Assembly (NCBI GenBank): GCA_902776645.1
Contig: CACYQT010000032.1
Span: 1 to 64,000 of the forward strand
Length of the DNA stretch: 64,000 nt
Source of the DNA: an uncultured bacterium
Lineage (GTDB): Bacteria; Verrucomicrobiota; Lentisphaeria; Oligosphaerales; Oligosphaeraceae
Reading direction: 5' to 3'
Shown here piece by piece: positions 18,372 to 27,064 of this stretch. Below the pieces are notes generated by a model that saw only the letters and a list, made by a program, of their open reading frames with translations, had not been told where the DNA came from and did not search any database. Both the position numbers and the translations under genes were made by a program. The stretch's first letter is position 1; each line of letters starts with the position of its first letter.

Positions 18372-18824
18372 ATGAAAGTCACGATAAGAATAGTCACCAT
18401 AGCCGATTACGACGCGATCTTCGAATTATGGAACAGCACGGAACAAAGCCGCAGGGCGTTGAATCCAGTCGATGACAGCCGCGATGGAATCGACCGATAT
18501 TTGAAACGCAACCCAACCACCTGCTTTGCAGCCGTTATGGACGGCAATATCGTCGGCGTCATTCTAAGCGGCCATGACGGCCGCCGTGGAATCATCCACC
18601 ACCTGTGCGTGCATCCGGACTGCCGCCGCATGGGCATCGCGAGCCGTCTGGTCGCCATGGCCGAGGAGGCGTTGCAGAAGGAAGGTATCCAGAAGGTGTT
18701 CGGACTGGTTTTCAAAGACAACGATGTGGCCAACATGTTTTGGGAAACACAAGGCTACACGGCGCGGACCAATCTGAATTACCGCAACAAAAGCATGAAC
18801 CGTCTCATTCCTGTCGGAAAATAA
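18372..18824 (+). CDS. GNAT family N-acetyltransferase
   Basis: A 150-residue GNAT with VTIADYDAIFELWN at the N-terminus, the acetyl-CoA motif VHPDCRRMGIASRLV (about 80-94) and a C-terminal FKDNDVANMFWETQGY segment, as in the YpeA-like branch. GC content is higher than for the preceding GNAT. It converges with the URO-D-like gene, 7 bp apart. Confidence 0.85.
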   Translation: MKVTIRIVTIADYDAIFELWNSTEQSRRALNPVDDSRDGIDRYLKRNPTTCFAAVMDGNIVGVILSGHDGRRGIIHHLCVHPDCRRMGIASRLVAMAEEALQKEGIQKVFGLVFKDNDVANMFWETQGYTARTNLNYRNKSMNRLIPVGK

Positions 18825-18831
18825 CAGACCG

Positions 18832-19929
18832 TTATTTATTATCCACCCAATGCGCATGGGCGTGGGTCATCAGCTTGTCCGCGTCTCGTTCGGACATCCC
18901 AGGGAAAAGCAGATAGCAGGCTTTTGTACCATAACGGTCCAGAAAACGGTCCGCCCGGTCGATCCAGTTGTCAACATTGCCTTCGTAAATTTGCACCCAC
19001 AAGCACTTTCCGGCAGCGGCAACTTGATCGTAAATATTATACCAGCAAGGTGCCGCGCCGTCCGGTTTTCCCGCTCCCGCGGTCCATTGCAGCGCATCCA
19101 GTGCCTCTATTTCCATGATGGCTGGAAGATGGCGGACCGCGTCAGGCCCGTCCAGATGGTAAACGGAATGATTCAGCCGTTTCACCTGTTTTTTCATCGT
19201 CGGCAGCACAAATTTTCTGTAGTGCTCAGGGGAAATCATCGCCGAAAAATCACACTGCACTTTTGCCACTTTTCCACGCCCAATCACGCAGAAACAATAG
19301 AAACTTGAAACACCTTCCAATGTTTTCAAGGCGTCATAAAGCAAGTCATAGCAAGGGAAATACGTTTCATAAATCTCGTCCAACGCCTGCAAAACCGCTT
19401 CCGGTTCGTCGATCATGTCGATCAGCAATTCCTCCGTGCCGCGCAGGGCGGCAAGAATGTCGATGTTTTCCACAAGATCGGGGAAATTGACGATATAATC
19501 ATTATTTCCGGCGGCTTTTTTCAATTCCTTCAAAACGTCGAAATGCTTTTTGAACCAGTATCCGTTCGGATCGAATGTAATAGGCTGTCTGTTCGTAATA
19601 TCTTGTATACAAGGCTCATACCAGACGGTATTCGGGGCAAAGACAGGCTTTGAACCGAGATAGACGGCAAGCGAACCGGGCCCGATACTGGAAGACGCCT
19701 GCGCATAGCTGTCCGCAAGATAAAGATTGTTCTTCAGGTTCGCTATTGTCTGGCCCAATTTCAAATCAAGACCGATATACCGGTCTTCATCGTCTTTTGG
19801 CGGCGGAGACGGCGTTCTCGCCCCGTCCCGTCTGGCGACGACCCACATCAACGGAAGCCCCTTGTTGTCACGCCGCCACCAATCTTCAAAACGATCCACC
19901 AAATTGTCATTCTGATTTTGAAATATCAT
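18832..19929 (-). CDS. Uroporphyrinogen decarboxylase superfamily protein (methyltransferase-like), copy A
   Basis: A 365-residue URO-D-fold protein. VYHLDGPDAVRHLPAIMEIEALDALQW (about 260-285) is the family block that carries the zinc-ligand region in corrinoid/CoM methyltransferases (MtaA type); here HLDG replaces HxC, so the metal chemistry, if any, differs. It is a diverged paralogue of the protein at 20127-21203. True heme biosynthesis HemE is unlikely because its N-terminal substrate-binding motif is not seen. The ribosome binding site (AGCAGGATGAT) is followed upstream by a heptamer minisatellite. Confidence 0.75.
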   Translation of the reverse strand: MIFQNQNDNLVDRFEDWWRRDNKGLPLMWVVARRDGARTPSPPPKDDEDRYIGLDLKLGQTIANLKNNLYLADSYAQASSSIGPGSLAVYLGSKPVFAPNTVWYEPCIQDITNRQPITFDPNGYWFKKHFDVLKELKKAAGNNDYIVNFPDLVENIDILAALRGTEELLIDMIDEPEAVLQALDEIYETYFPCYDLLYDALKTLEGVSSFYCFCVIGRGKVAKVQCDFSAMISPEHYRKFVLPTMKKQVKRLNHSVYHLDGPDAVRHLPAIMEIEALDALQWTAGAGKPDGAAPCWYNIYDQVAAAGKCLWVQIYEGNVDNWIDRADRFLDRYGTKACYLLFPGMSERDADKLMTHAHAHWVDNK

Positions 19930-19940
19930 ATCATCCTGCT

Positions 19941-20117
19941 ATTTACAATTAACAATTAACAATTAACAATTAACAATTATAAATGATAAATTTAGAATTG
20001 TGGATTGTAAACTGTAAACTGTAAACTGTTAATTGTAAACTGTTAATTGTAAACTGTAAACTGTTAATTGTAAACTGTAAACTGTTAATTGTAAACTGTT
20101 AATTGTTAATTGTTAAT
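19941..20117. repeat. Heptamer minisatellite between two URO-D-like genes
   Basis: From 20006 to 20117 there are sixteen uninterrupted 7-bp units of only two kinds, A = TGTAAAC and B = TGTTAAT, in the order AAABABAABAABABBB. At 19941-19975 five units occur in the opposite orientation (one ATTTACA, then four ATTAACA, the complement of B). The two blocks can fold into a long AT-rich hairpin. The array lies between the stop-proximal gene start at 19929 and the end of the upstream gene at 20127, in the leader of copy A. Confidence 0.9.
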
Positions 20118-20126
20118 TAGAAAAGA

Positions 20127-21203
20127 TCAGCGGAGATCAAGCAGCCGTCGCATCAACGCCTCATCCTGGAAAGGTATTCCGAAGCGGCAGTAGAAACCGT
20201 TCGCCCCGACGATGTCCGACACCTTGAAGAAATCCTCTATCCCGCCGACAAAGAAGATGCCTTTTCCGGCGGCTTTGATCTTCCGGTAAACGTCCAGCCA
20301 GTGCATGGGACCGGGCTTTCCGTCGCCGAACACCCACTGCACCGCATTCAGCTTGGGCAGAGTCAGAAGCGTGTCGAGATGGCATAGCTCCCCGACTCCG
20401 TCCAGATGGTAGATGACATTGTCCAGCCGTTCCGTATCCCGTTCCAATGTTGGCAGGACGAATTTCTTAAACATTTCGTCGCCAATCATATAGCAGAAAT
20501 CGCACTGGACAATATAAGATGGCGTGGGACTGAGAATAACCGACCAGTCCGTCCATCCCATGCTTCCGCCTTTTGGATGGAGGATTGTGCAGAAATCATC
20601 GTATGCCGCATACCAGGCCGTTTCGATTTCGCCAATGAGACGCAGGACTTCCTCCGGCTCGTCGATAAGATCCATCAGGAGGTTTTCCGTGCCGCGCAAC
20701 GTCGCCGCAACATCCATCACGCCTCCGAGATCGGGCATGCCGATGGCCACGACGCCGTCCCACCGGTCCATGCCTGCCTGGTAGATGGCCTTGATCCGTT
20801 TTACCCATTTGTTCTCCGGATCATAGACCGCATGGATGTCGCCTATTTCCCGCTCCTTATCCGGTGAAAACCACACTCTTCCTGAGGAATTATCCAATGT
20901 GGCGCCGCAGAACGCCGCCAGAACGCCTGGTCCAAAAGCGTTCAGATTGACCTGCGGATATCCGTCCCCCGCGAATTCAAGAGTCGAAAGATCTTCATCC
21001 ATCTTTTCAATCAATTCTTCTGGAGACCAGCGGAAGTCCGCACAAGAAGCTTGGCTGAGGCTTGGGGCGCGTGCTTTTCCCGCCGAGGGATGCGCACCAT
21101 AGCGGAGCAATGCCATGAGCGGCCTGTCCAGCTCCCCACGCCACCAGCGGTCATAGTTTCCCATGACTTCCGCCATCCGCTCTTTTGTAAAGTGTATCGC
21201 CAT
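20127..21203 (-). CDS. Uroporphyrinogen decarboxylase superfamily protein (methyltransferase-like), copy B
   Basis: A 358-residue paralogue of copy A with the same plan: WWRGELDRPLMALLRYG at the start, LRGTENLLMDLIDEPEEVLRLIGEIE in the middle (compare LRGTEELLIDMIDEPEAVLQAL in copy A), VQCDFCYMIGDEMF, and IYHLDGVGELCHLDTLLTLPKLNAVQWVFGDG towards the end. Such proteins are abundant in Lentisphaerae and are usually annotated only as URO-D family. A good promoter precedes it at 21284-21312; copy A is probably read from the same transcript across the minisatellite. Confidence 0.75.
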   Translation of the reverse strand: MAIHFTKERMAEVMGNYDRWWRGELDRPLMALLRYGAHPSAGKARAPSLSQASCADFRWSPEELIEKMDEDLSTLEFAGDGYPQVNLNAFGPGVLAAFCGATLDNSSGRVWFSPDKEREIGDIHAVYDPENKWVKRIKAIYQAGMDRWDGVVAIGMPDLGGVMDVAATLRGTENLLMDLIDEPEEVLRLIGEIETAWYAAYDDFCTILHPKGGSMGWTDWSVILSPTPSYIVQCDFCYMIGDEMFKKFVLPTLERDTERLDNVIYHLDGVGELCHLDTLLTLPKLNAVQWVFGDGKPGPMHWLDVYRKIKAAGKGIFFVGGIEDFFKVSDIVGANGFYCRFGIPFQDEALMRRLLDLR

Positions 21204-21283
21204 TGTTTCTTCTCAATCAAAACTGTGTATTGGAACAGTGAACATCTGATCGTGATGTCCTCTGAAAATCTTATCATGATCAA

Positions 21284-21312
21284 ATTGTACATGAGTTCAA
21301 TTCTCTTGTCAA
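21284..21312 (-). promoter_or_regulatory. Sigma-70-type promoter for the URO-D-like pair
   Basis: On the minus strand TTGACA (21312-21307), a 17-bp spacer and TACAAT (21289-21284) give a near-consensus promoter about 80 bp upstream of the copy B start codon. Confidence 0.65.
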
Positions 21313-21442
21313 GGAATCAAAAGTGATTTTCGAAAAGATTTTCTGAAGAAACCTCTTGAAAACTCAAAGATTATAGATACACTAAACAGGAGACGAGTCT
21401 CCAAACTAAATTGATGGTCGAATCATCTTTGGTTGAAGCGAT

Positions 21443-22090
21443 ATGAAAATTGCGAACAACATCATCAAAGCACATCTGAAAAATGTTTACTTCCTATGCG
21501 GCGGAGCATACGGCGGCAAGACCACCATGGCGAAACTGCTTGAAGAAAAACATGGCTTTATCAGACATCGCCAAGGGGATCATTGGGACGACTATGCGCG
21601 TCTGGCAAATGCCACAGAACAGCCTGCCATGAGTACAGACAGAAGCGCTGATTGGCATGGTTATTTCGCTCAGCCGCCTCGTCAATATGCAGATTGGCTA
21701 CACGCTAGCACAAGGGAGGAGGCTGAATTCACAATCGTTGATCTTCTTGAACTTCCGAAAAATCAAAAAATCATCGTGGATGCTCTCATTCCAATCGATA
21801 TCCTAAAGGACATCAGTGATATTGATCATGTGTTCCTGTTGTTTGCTCCTGATGAGATGAAGCGGAAACATTATTTCGATCGCGCGGACAAAGACGATGT
21901 ATATCGTTTCATTCTCTCATTTCCAGATGGAAAAGAATTGCTGGACAATGTGATAGAAGCATTGAACATCGACAATGAAGTTGAACGGCAGAATATCATC
22001 AACAGCGGATTCAAGTATTTGGAAAGAACTGAAAATGATACGATTGAACATACATTAGGCATTATCGAAAAGCATTTTGGATTACGATAA
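21443..22090 (+). CDS. P-loop NTPase, kinase-like
   Basis: A 215-residue protein with Walker A CGGAYGGKTTMAKLL (about 19-33) and a DALIPIDILKDISDIDHVFLLFAPDEM segment that fits the central strand of adenylate-kinase-like folds. Substrate unknown; distinct from the kinase at 16433. Its stop overlaps the first possible ATG of the methyltransferase downstream by one base, so the two are likely co-transcribed. Confidence 0.7.
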   Translation: MKIANNIIKAHLKNVYFLCGGAYGGKTTMAKLLEEKHGFIRHRQGDHWDDYARLANATEQPAMSTDRSADWHGYFAQPPRQYADWLHASTREEAEFTIVDLLELPKNQKIIVDALIPIDILKDISDIDHVFLLFAPDEMKRKHYFDRADKDDVYRFILSFPDGKELLDNVIEALNIDNEVERQNIINSGFKYLERTENDTIEHTLGIIEKHFGLR

Positions 22091-22107
22091 TGGGAGGTCG
22101 TTTTGGA

Positions 22108-22863
22108 ATGAGAGACTATAGTACACAGAACAAAAAAGCTTGGGAATATAATGCTTACGATTTCTGGGTAAAAAATGCAGGAACACCAGAAGAAATGGCC
22201 AAGAAGAATCTGGAGAATCCCAAAAAGATGCTTCGGAAATATGCCCAATACTTTGATAAATTTGAAGGTATCAAGGTTGCAAATATCTGCGGTTCATGCG
22301 GCAAGAAAGCCATTCCGCTGGCCTTGCTTGGAGCCGATGTGACGATTTTCGATATCTCTGAACACAACAAACGGTACGCAATGGAAGTCGCCGTCGCTGC
22401 AAATACGACAATAAACTATGAAGTCGGCGATGTATTGGACATTGATTTGAATCAGTATGGCGGATACTTTGATGTTGTGTTCATGGAAGGCGGAATCCTT
22501 CATTATTTCCATGATATCGACGAATTCATGGAAAAGATGAACGCCATTCTAAAAAAGGGTGGCAAAATGATTTGCAGCGATTTCCATCCGTTTACCAAAA
22601 TCATCGATTCTCTTGGTTTCCAGTGGTCTTCCATGAACTATTTCTCCACGGACGTCTTTGAAGGCGAGATGGCGCATGCGCGTTTTTTCGATGAAGAGAC
22701 ACGCAAAAACATGCCGAAATGCAGCTATCGGAAATACACGATTAGCGAAATCATCAATTCGATTATCGGAAACGGTTTTACTCTTCAGAGATTTGACGAA
22801 CATCCCTCTTGGGAAAATGCGGAACTGCCAGGAGAATTCACGGCAATTGGAATTAAGCCGTGA
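22108..22863 (+). CDS. Class I SAM-dependent methyltransferase
   Basis: A 251-residue protein from the ATG at 22108, which follows GGGAGG at 22092-22097; an in-frame ATG at 22090 would add six residues. Motif I is VANICGSCGKKAIPLALLGADVTIFDIS, then YEVGDVLDI and FDVVFMEGGILHYFHDIDEFM, as in ubiE/YrrT-like methyltransferases. Substrate unknown. Paired with the kinase gene upstream. Confidence 0.8.
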   Translation: MRDYSTQNKKAWEYNAYDFWVKNAGTPEEMAKKNLENPKKMLRKYAQYFDKFEGIKVANICGSCGKKAIPLALLGADVTIFDISEHNKRYAMEVAVAANTTINYEVGDVLDIDLNQYGGYFDVVFMEGGILHYFHDIDEFMEKMNAILKKGGKMICSDFHPFTKIIDSLGFQWSSMNYFSTDVFEGEMAHARFFDEETRKNMPKCSYRKYTISEIINSIIGNGFTLQRFDEHPSWENAELPGEFTAIGIKP

Positions 22864-22878
22864 TTATTCGTGTCTCCC

Positions 22879-22929
22879 TAGTTGACATTTGAACGGTAAA
22901 AAGTTATAGTATCAAACAAATGTCAACTA
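22879..22929 (+). promoter_or_regulatory. abiE promoter with inverted-repeat operator
   Basis: TTGACA (22882-22887), a 17-bp spacer and TATAGT (22905-22910) make a near-consensus promoter. A perfect 13-bp inverted repeat, TAGTTGACATTTG at 22879-22891 and CAAATGTCAACTA at 22917-22929, covers the -35 box and the probable start site. AbiEi antitoxins are known to repress their own operon by binding inverted repeats in the promoter, so this is the expected operator. Confidence 0.8.
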
Positions 22930-22944
22930 ACAAGGAGTATGATC

Positions 22945-23541
22945 ATGAGTAGCATTAATCCAATTATCATGAGGTCGTTGGTCAAGAACAACAACATGAT
23001 CACGACATCCGAGGTTCTTGCACTCGGTTTTTCCAGACAACTTCTTCAGAAATATGTTTTCGCAGGTTTATTAGAACGGATACGTCAAGGAGTCTATATT
23101 CTACCCGATACAATCCATGATGACATGTACACGTTGATGCAACGATCCAAGCATATCATTTTTTCTCATGAGAGCGCACTTTTTCTGAACGGTTTATCTG
23201 ACAGAACGCCGTTTATTCATAGCATTACACTGCCAAGCAACAAGGCCGTTCCAAACTCGATAAAAGATGAATGTGTTTGTTTTTATATTAAATCTGAATT
23301 TCATAAACTTGGTCTAATTGAACTAAATACTAGCTTTGGAAACAAAGTCCGTTGCTATAATCCTGAGAGGACAGTGTGTGATTTTTTACGAACAAGAAAT
23401 CGTTGTGATGAAGAGACTGTAGTTTCTGCTATCAAGAATTACGCAACTTACGACAAAAAAGATTTAAACCGCTTGGCTGATTATGCAGAACAGTTGAAAG
23501 TCAATACTGACTTAAAGAAGTACATGGAGGTGCTACTATGA
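22945..23541 (+). CDS. abiEi: AbiEi-type antitoxin and transcriptional repressor
   Basis: A 198-residue protein. The ATG at 22945 is preferred because AAGGAG at 22931 is then 7-8 bp away; 22939 would be too close. The N-terminal winged-helix region (NNMITTSEVLALGFSRQLLQKYVFAGLLERIRQGVYIL) and the C-terminal antitoxin domain (RCYNPERTVCDFLRTRNRCDEETVVSAIKNY) are both typical of type IV TA antitoxins of the AbiE family. It should bind the inverted repeat upstream and neutralise AbiEii. The stop overlaps the toxin start by ATGA. Confidence 0.88.
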   Translation: MSSINPIIMRSLVKNNNMITTSEVLALGFSRQLLQKYVFAGLLERIRQGVYILPDTIHDDMYTLMQRSKHIIFSHESALFLNGLSDRTPFIHSITLPSNKAVPNSIKDECVCFYIKSEFHKLGLIELNTSFGNKVRCYNPERTVCDFLRTRNRCDEETVVSAIKNYATYDKKDLNRLADYAEQLKVNTDLKKYMEVLL

Positions 23542-24374
23542 GTTCAAAAGCCATGAGCTTGAAGGATAGAATTCGAAATCATGCAAAAAAGAACCATATA
23601 GCAGCACAAGTAGTCCTCCAAAACTTCTTGTTTGAACGATTTCTCGTCAGGCTTTCCAAATCAAAATACAAGGATAAGTTTATTATCAAAGGCGGAATGC
23701 TCATTTCAGCTATCGTTGGTCTAGATACACGCTCAACGATGGATCTTGATACAACTTTAAAAGACTTGCCACTTACAGAAGAAATCATTCGTGCTGCTAT
23801 TGATGCTATCAGTAATGTAACGCTTGATGATGAAGTGGAATTTCACATTGTATCTATTGAATTGATCCGAAAAGATGATCAATACGGTGGTTATCGAGTC
23901 AAGTTAAATGCAGTATATGATACAATAAACACACCACTATCGATTGATGTTTCAACTGGAGACGTTATTACGCCTGGTGCCATTCAATATGAATTCAGCG
24001 GACTCTTTAATGAAAATGAACATATCACATTATTGGGATATAATATTGAAACAGTCTTAGCAGAGAAAGTCGAAACCATTCTCAGTAGAGGGGTTTTCAA
24101 TACCAGACCAAGAGATTATTATGATATCTATATTCTAGCAACGACACAGAATTATAGTCAAGAAATTTTTGATATGGCGCTTTCCGCGACAGCAACCCAT
24201 AGAGGAAGTACTAAAATCATTTCAGATCGGACCGCTATTGTATCGCGTATCGCTGGAAGTGAAGTGCTTCAAGAAATGTGGATGAAGTATCAGAATCGTT
24301 TTTCATATGCAAAGGAAATCCCGTTCACAGTCATTATAGAAGCTTTGAAAAACTTACTCGGACTTTTGTCATGA
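23538..24374 (+). CDS. abiEii: AbiEii-type nucleotidyltransferase toxin
   Basis: A 278-residue protein of the DUF1814/AbiEii family. Key nucleotidyltransferase residues are seen: FIIKGGMLI (48-56, KGG at 51-53) and RSTMDLDTT (65-73, DLD at 69-71), then IDVSTGD and the C-terminal LAEKVETILSRG..RPRDYYDIYIL block. AbiEii toxins transfer nucleotides to tRNA or other targets and give abortive infection; the target here is not known. Translationally coupled to the antitoxin. The pair is more AT-rich than the neighbouring nadE. Confidence 0.88.
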   Translation: MSSKAMSLKDRIRNHAKKNHIAAQVVLQNFLFERFLVRLSKSKYKDKFIIKGGMLISAIVGLDTRSTMDLDTTLKDLPLTEEIIRAAIDAISNVTLDDEVEFHIVSIELIRKDDQYGGYRVKLNAVYDTINTPLSIDVSTGDVITPGAIQYEFSGLFNENEHITLLGYNIETVLAEKVETILSRGVFNTRPRDYYDIYILATTQNYSQEIFDMALSATATHRGSTKIISDRTAIVSRIAGSEVLQEMWMKYQNRFSYAKEIPFTVIIEALKNLLGLLS

Positions 24375-24430
24375 GATAATTATTATTCAGTAATATATTG
24401 TGATATTCTTATAGATAGGAAATTTTAAAC

Positions 24431-26350
24431 ATGAAACATGGATTTATCAAAGCGGCAACAATCACTCCGGAATTAAAGGTTGCGGATGTTGATTTCAACT
24501 GTGAGAAAATACTCACGTATATGGATGATGCCGCGAAGCAAGACTGCAAAGTCGTTATTTTCCCTGAATTGTGCATCACGGGATACACATGCCATGATTT
24601 GTTCTTGCAGGACGAACTCTTGGAAAAGGCCAAAGAAGCGTTGGTTCGAATCGCGGAACACAGCAAGAAATTGGAGGGGCTGTTTTTCGTAGGACTTCCA
24701 CTGGCCATAGATGGAAAATTGTATAATGTGGCTGCGGCAATCAATACGGGGACGATACTCGGCATGGTTCCAAAACTTTATCTTCCGAATTATAATGAAT
24801 TCTATGAAGCCAGGCATTTCCATTCTGGGAAAAATATTAAAAACACAATTGTTCTGAATAGCCAGATCGTTCCTGTCGGCAGTAAAATGATGTTCTGTTG
24901 CAATGAGATGCCTCAGCTTCGTATAGCAGTGGAATTATGCGAAGATCTTTGGGTTCCGAATCCTCCCAGTATCGGCCATGCGCTTTCTGGAGCAACAATG
25001 ATCGTGAATCTTTCCGCGTCCAATGAAATCACCGGAAAGAGCCGTTATAGAAGGGAACTTGTGGCCGGTCAATCTGCGCGGCTTGTCTGCGCCTATCTGT
25101 ATGCGTCGGCAGGCGGCAGTGAATCTACACAGGATGTCGTATATTCAGGCCATAATATTCTGGCTGAAAATGGAAAACTGTTGGCAGAATCAAACGTGTT
25201 TTCCGAAGGAATGACATCTGCCGTCTTTGACATGAAACGTCTAGAAGCTGAACGACGGCGCATGACGACATACGAACATGGAAACAACAATGATTATGAA
25301 CATGTAAACTTCTCCTTGCGTCTTACAGAAACAAAACTTGAACGATTTATCGATCCTCAACCTTTTGTTCCAAGCAATAAGGAAGAACGGAATCAACGAT
25401 GCAATGAGATTATCTCAATCCAAGCCATGGGATTGAAGAAACGTCTGCAACATATTGGCTGCAAAACAGCCGTCATTGGCATATCTGGCGGCCTGGATTC
25501 GACTCTTGCGCTTCTTGTGACAGTTCGTGCTTTTGACATGCTTGGACTCGACCATAAAGGGATTCTTTCAGTAACCATGCCAGGCTTTGGCACAACAGAC
25601 CGCACATATGACAATGCTGTTAACTTAATTCATTGTATCGGTGGGGAATTCAAGGAAATCAACATCGTCAATGCCGTGAACACCCATTTTGCTGACATTG
25701 GGCAAGATCCACAACTGCATGATGTTACCTATGAGAATTGCCAAGCCCGTGAACGGACGCAAATCCTAATGGATTTAGCCAACAAAACCAACGGAATTGT
25801 AATAGGAACAGGTGATCTTTCTGAACTGGCGCTAGGCTGGGCTACCTACAACGGCGATCACATGTCGATGTATGCCGTCAATTCTTCCGTCCCGAAAACT
25901 TTGGTCAGATATCTTATCCAATATTATGCTGATACCAGTCAGGACAAAATGCTTTCCAAAACATTGTATGATATTTTGGACACGCCTGTTTCACCAGAAC
26001 TCCTGCCTCCGGAAAAAGGGCAAATCTCACAGAAAACGGAAGATTTGGTCGGCCCGTATGAACTCCATGATTTTTTCCTGTATCACATGCTTCGTTGCGG
26101 CAGCACACCGGATAAAATCTTCCGTCTGGCAAAAAAGGCTTTTGAAGAAAAGTATTCTGCGGAAGTTATCCTTAAATGGCTGAAAACATTCTACAAGAGA
26201 TTCTTTGCACAGCATTTCAAAAGAAGCTGCCTGCCTGATGGTCCCAAAGTTGGTAGTGTGGCTATTTCACCTAGAGGTGATTTGCGCATGCCGTCAGACG
26301 CCTCTGCTGCAATTTGGATGAACGAACTGGAAAAACTAGAGGCAGAATAG
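24431..26350 (+). CDS. nadE: Glutamine-dependent NAD+ synthetase
   Basis: A 639-residue two-domain enzyme. Residues 1 to about 270 form a nitrilase-type glutaminase with the catalytic triad E46 (FPELCITGY), K115 (MVPKLYLPNY) and C170 (VELCEDLW). The synthetase domain carries the PP-loop GISGGLDST (350-358) and GTGDLSELALGWATYNGDHMS. It converts nicotinic acid adenine dinucleotide to NAD+ in the last step of NAD synthesis. The length fits the glutamine-dependent class. The location among accessory genes may be chance, although NAD supply is relevant to SIR2-type effectors. Confidence 0.93.
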   Translation: MKHGFIKAATITPELKVADVDFNCEKILTYMDDAAKQDCKVVIFPELCITGYTCHDLFLQDELLEKAKEALVRIAEHSKKLEGLFFVGLPLAIDGKLYNVAAAINTGTILGMVPKLYLPNYNEFYEARHFHSGKNIKNTIVLNSQIVPVGSKMMFCCNEMPQLRIAVELCEDLWVPNPPSIGHALSGATMIVNLSASNEITGKSRYRRELVAGQSARLVCAYLYASAGGSESTQDVVYSGHNILAENGKLLAESNVFSEGMTSAVFDMKRLEAERRRMTTYEHGNNNDYEHVNFSLRLTETKLERFIDPQPFVPSNKEERNQRCNEIISIQAMGLKKRLQHIGCKTAVIGISGGLDSTLALLVTVRAFDMLGLDHKGILSVTMPGFGTTDRTYDNAVNLIHCIGGEFKEINIVNAVNTHFADIGQDPQLHDVTYENCQARERTQILMDLANKTNGIVIGTGDLSELALGWATYNGDHMSMYAVNSSVPKTLVRYLIQYYADTSQDKMLSKTLYDILDTPVSPELLPPEKGQISQKTEDLVGPYELHDFFLYHMLRCGSTPDKIFRLAKKAFEEKYSAEVILKWLKTFYKRFFAQHFKRSCLPDGPKVGSVAISPRGDLRMPSDASAAIWMNELEKLEAE

Positions 26351-26397
26351 AAGAAATCACGCAAACGGTGGCGCATTTTACTGTGATATTAGGAACC

Positions 26398-27063
26398 ATG
26401 AACGCGAAATTAATCGGTTTTTTCAGCGGTTTTCCGACCCGTCGCTTCACGGATGAGATCGCCGATATCCTTCGGGAGGAACTTACGGCGCGGGACAGCC
26501 TTGTGTTTGTCAGCGCCTGGCCGGAGGATTTCACGCAAAACGACGACGATTCAGACGGCATGCATGGCATGTTCGCCGAAAGAGACATGCCGTTTGCGCA
26601 ACACCATGTCATCGACAATCGCACAACGGCGGATGAGGCGCGGAATCTCGTCCATTGCGCGTCATGCATCTTCCTCATGGGAGGAAACGCCACGCTGCAA
26701 TTCCAGCTGATGCGCGACAAAGGCATCGTGGACGCGATACGCCAAAGCAACGCCGTGATCCTTGGCGTAAGCGCAGGTGCCATGAACATGGGAAAACATA
26801 CGGTTGACATATACGAATCGCTTGTGCCGTATGAAGGACTGGGATTCGCCGATATTACGGTAAAAGCACATTATCCATTGGAAGAAGATTTATTGCAAAA
26901 AGTGAAACAGGTCTCCATGAAACTCCCTGTGTGTCTCATGGAAAACGAAAGCGCCATATTTATAAAACAAAATCACATCATGCAAATTGGACGAATTCAT
27001 CTGATGGTCAAAGGTGAAATATCCCCATTGACACAGGAAGATTTGGAACGGATGAAGATTTGA
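26398..27063 (+). CDS. Peptidase S51 family protein (peptidase E / cyanophycinase-like)
   Basis: A 221-residue protein. The start at 26398 follows TTAGGAACC and gives the usual N-terminal strand KLIGFFSGFP; a longer frame from 26314 is unlikely since it runs through the end of nadE. FLMGGNATLQ (92-101) and VSAGAMNMG with Ser125 in the nucleophile elbow mark the S51 alpha/beta fold; the C-terminal strand pattern fits. Substrates in the family are Asp-dipeptides or cyanophycin; not determinable here. Confidence 0.82.
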   Translation: MNAKLIGFFSGFPTRRFTDEIADILREELTARDSLVFVSAWPEDFTQNDDDSDGMHGMFAERDMPFAQHHVIDNRTTADEARNLVHCASCIFLMGGNATLQFQLMRDKGIVDAIRQSNAVILGVSAGAMNMGKHTVDIYESLVPYEGLGFADITVKAHYPLEEDLLQKVKQVSMKLPVCLMENESAIFIKQNHIMQIGRIHLMVKGEISPLTQEDLERMKI

Positions 27064-27064
27064 T

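Noticed and set aside
20006-20117. Possible CRISPR array
   Set aside because: Units are 7 bp with no spacers; it is a minisatellite, and no cas genes are present.
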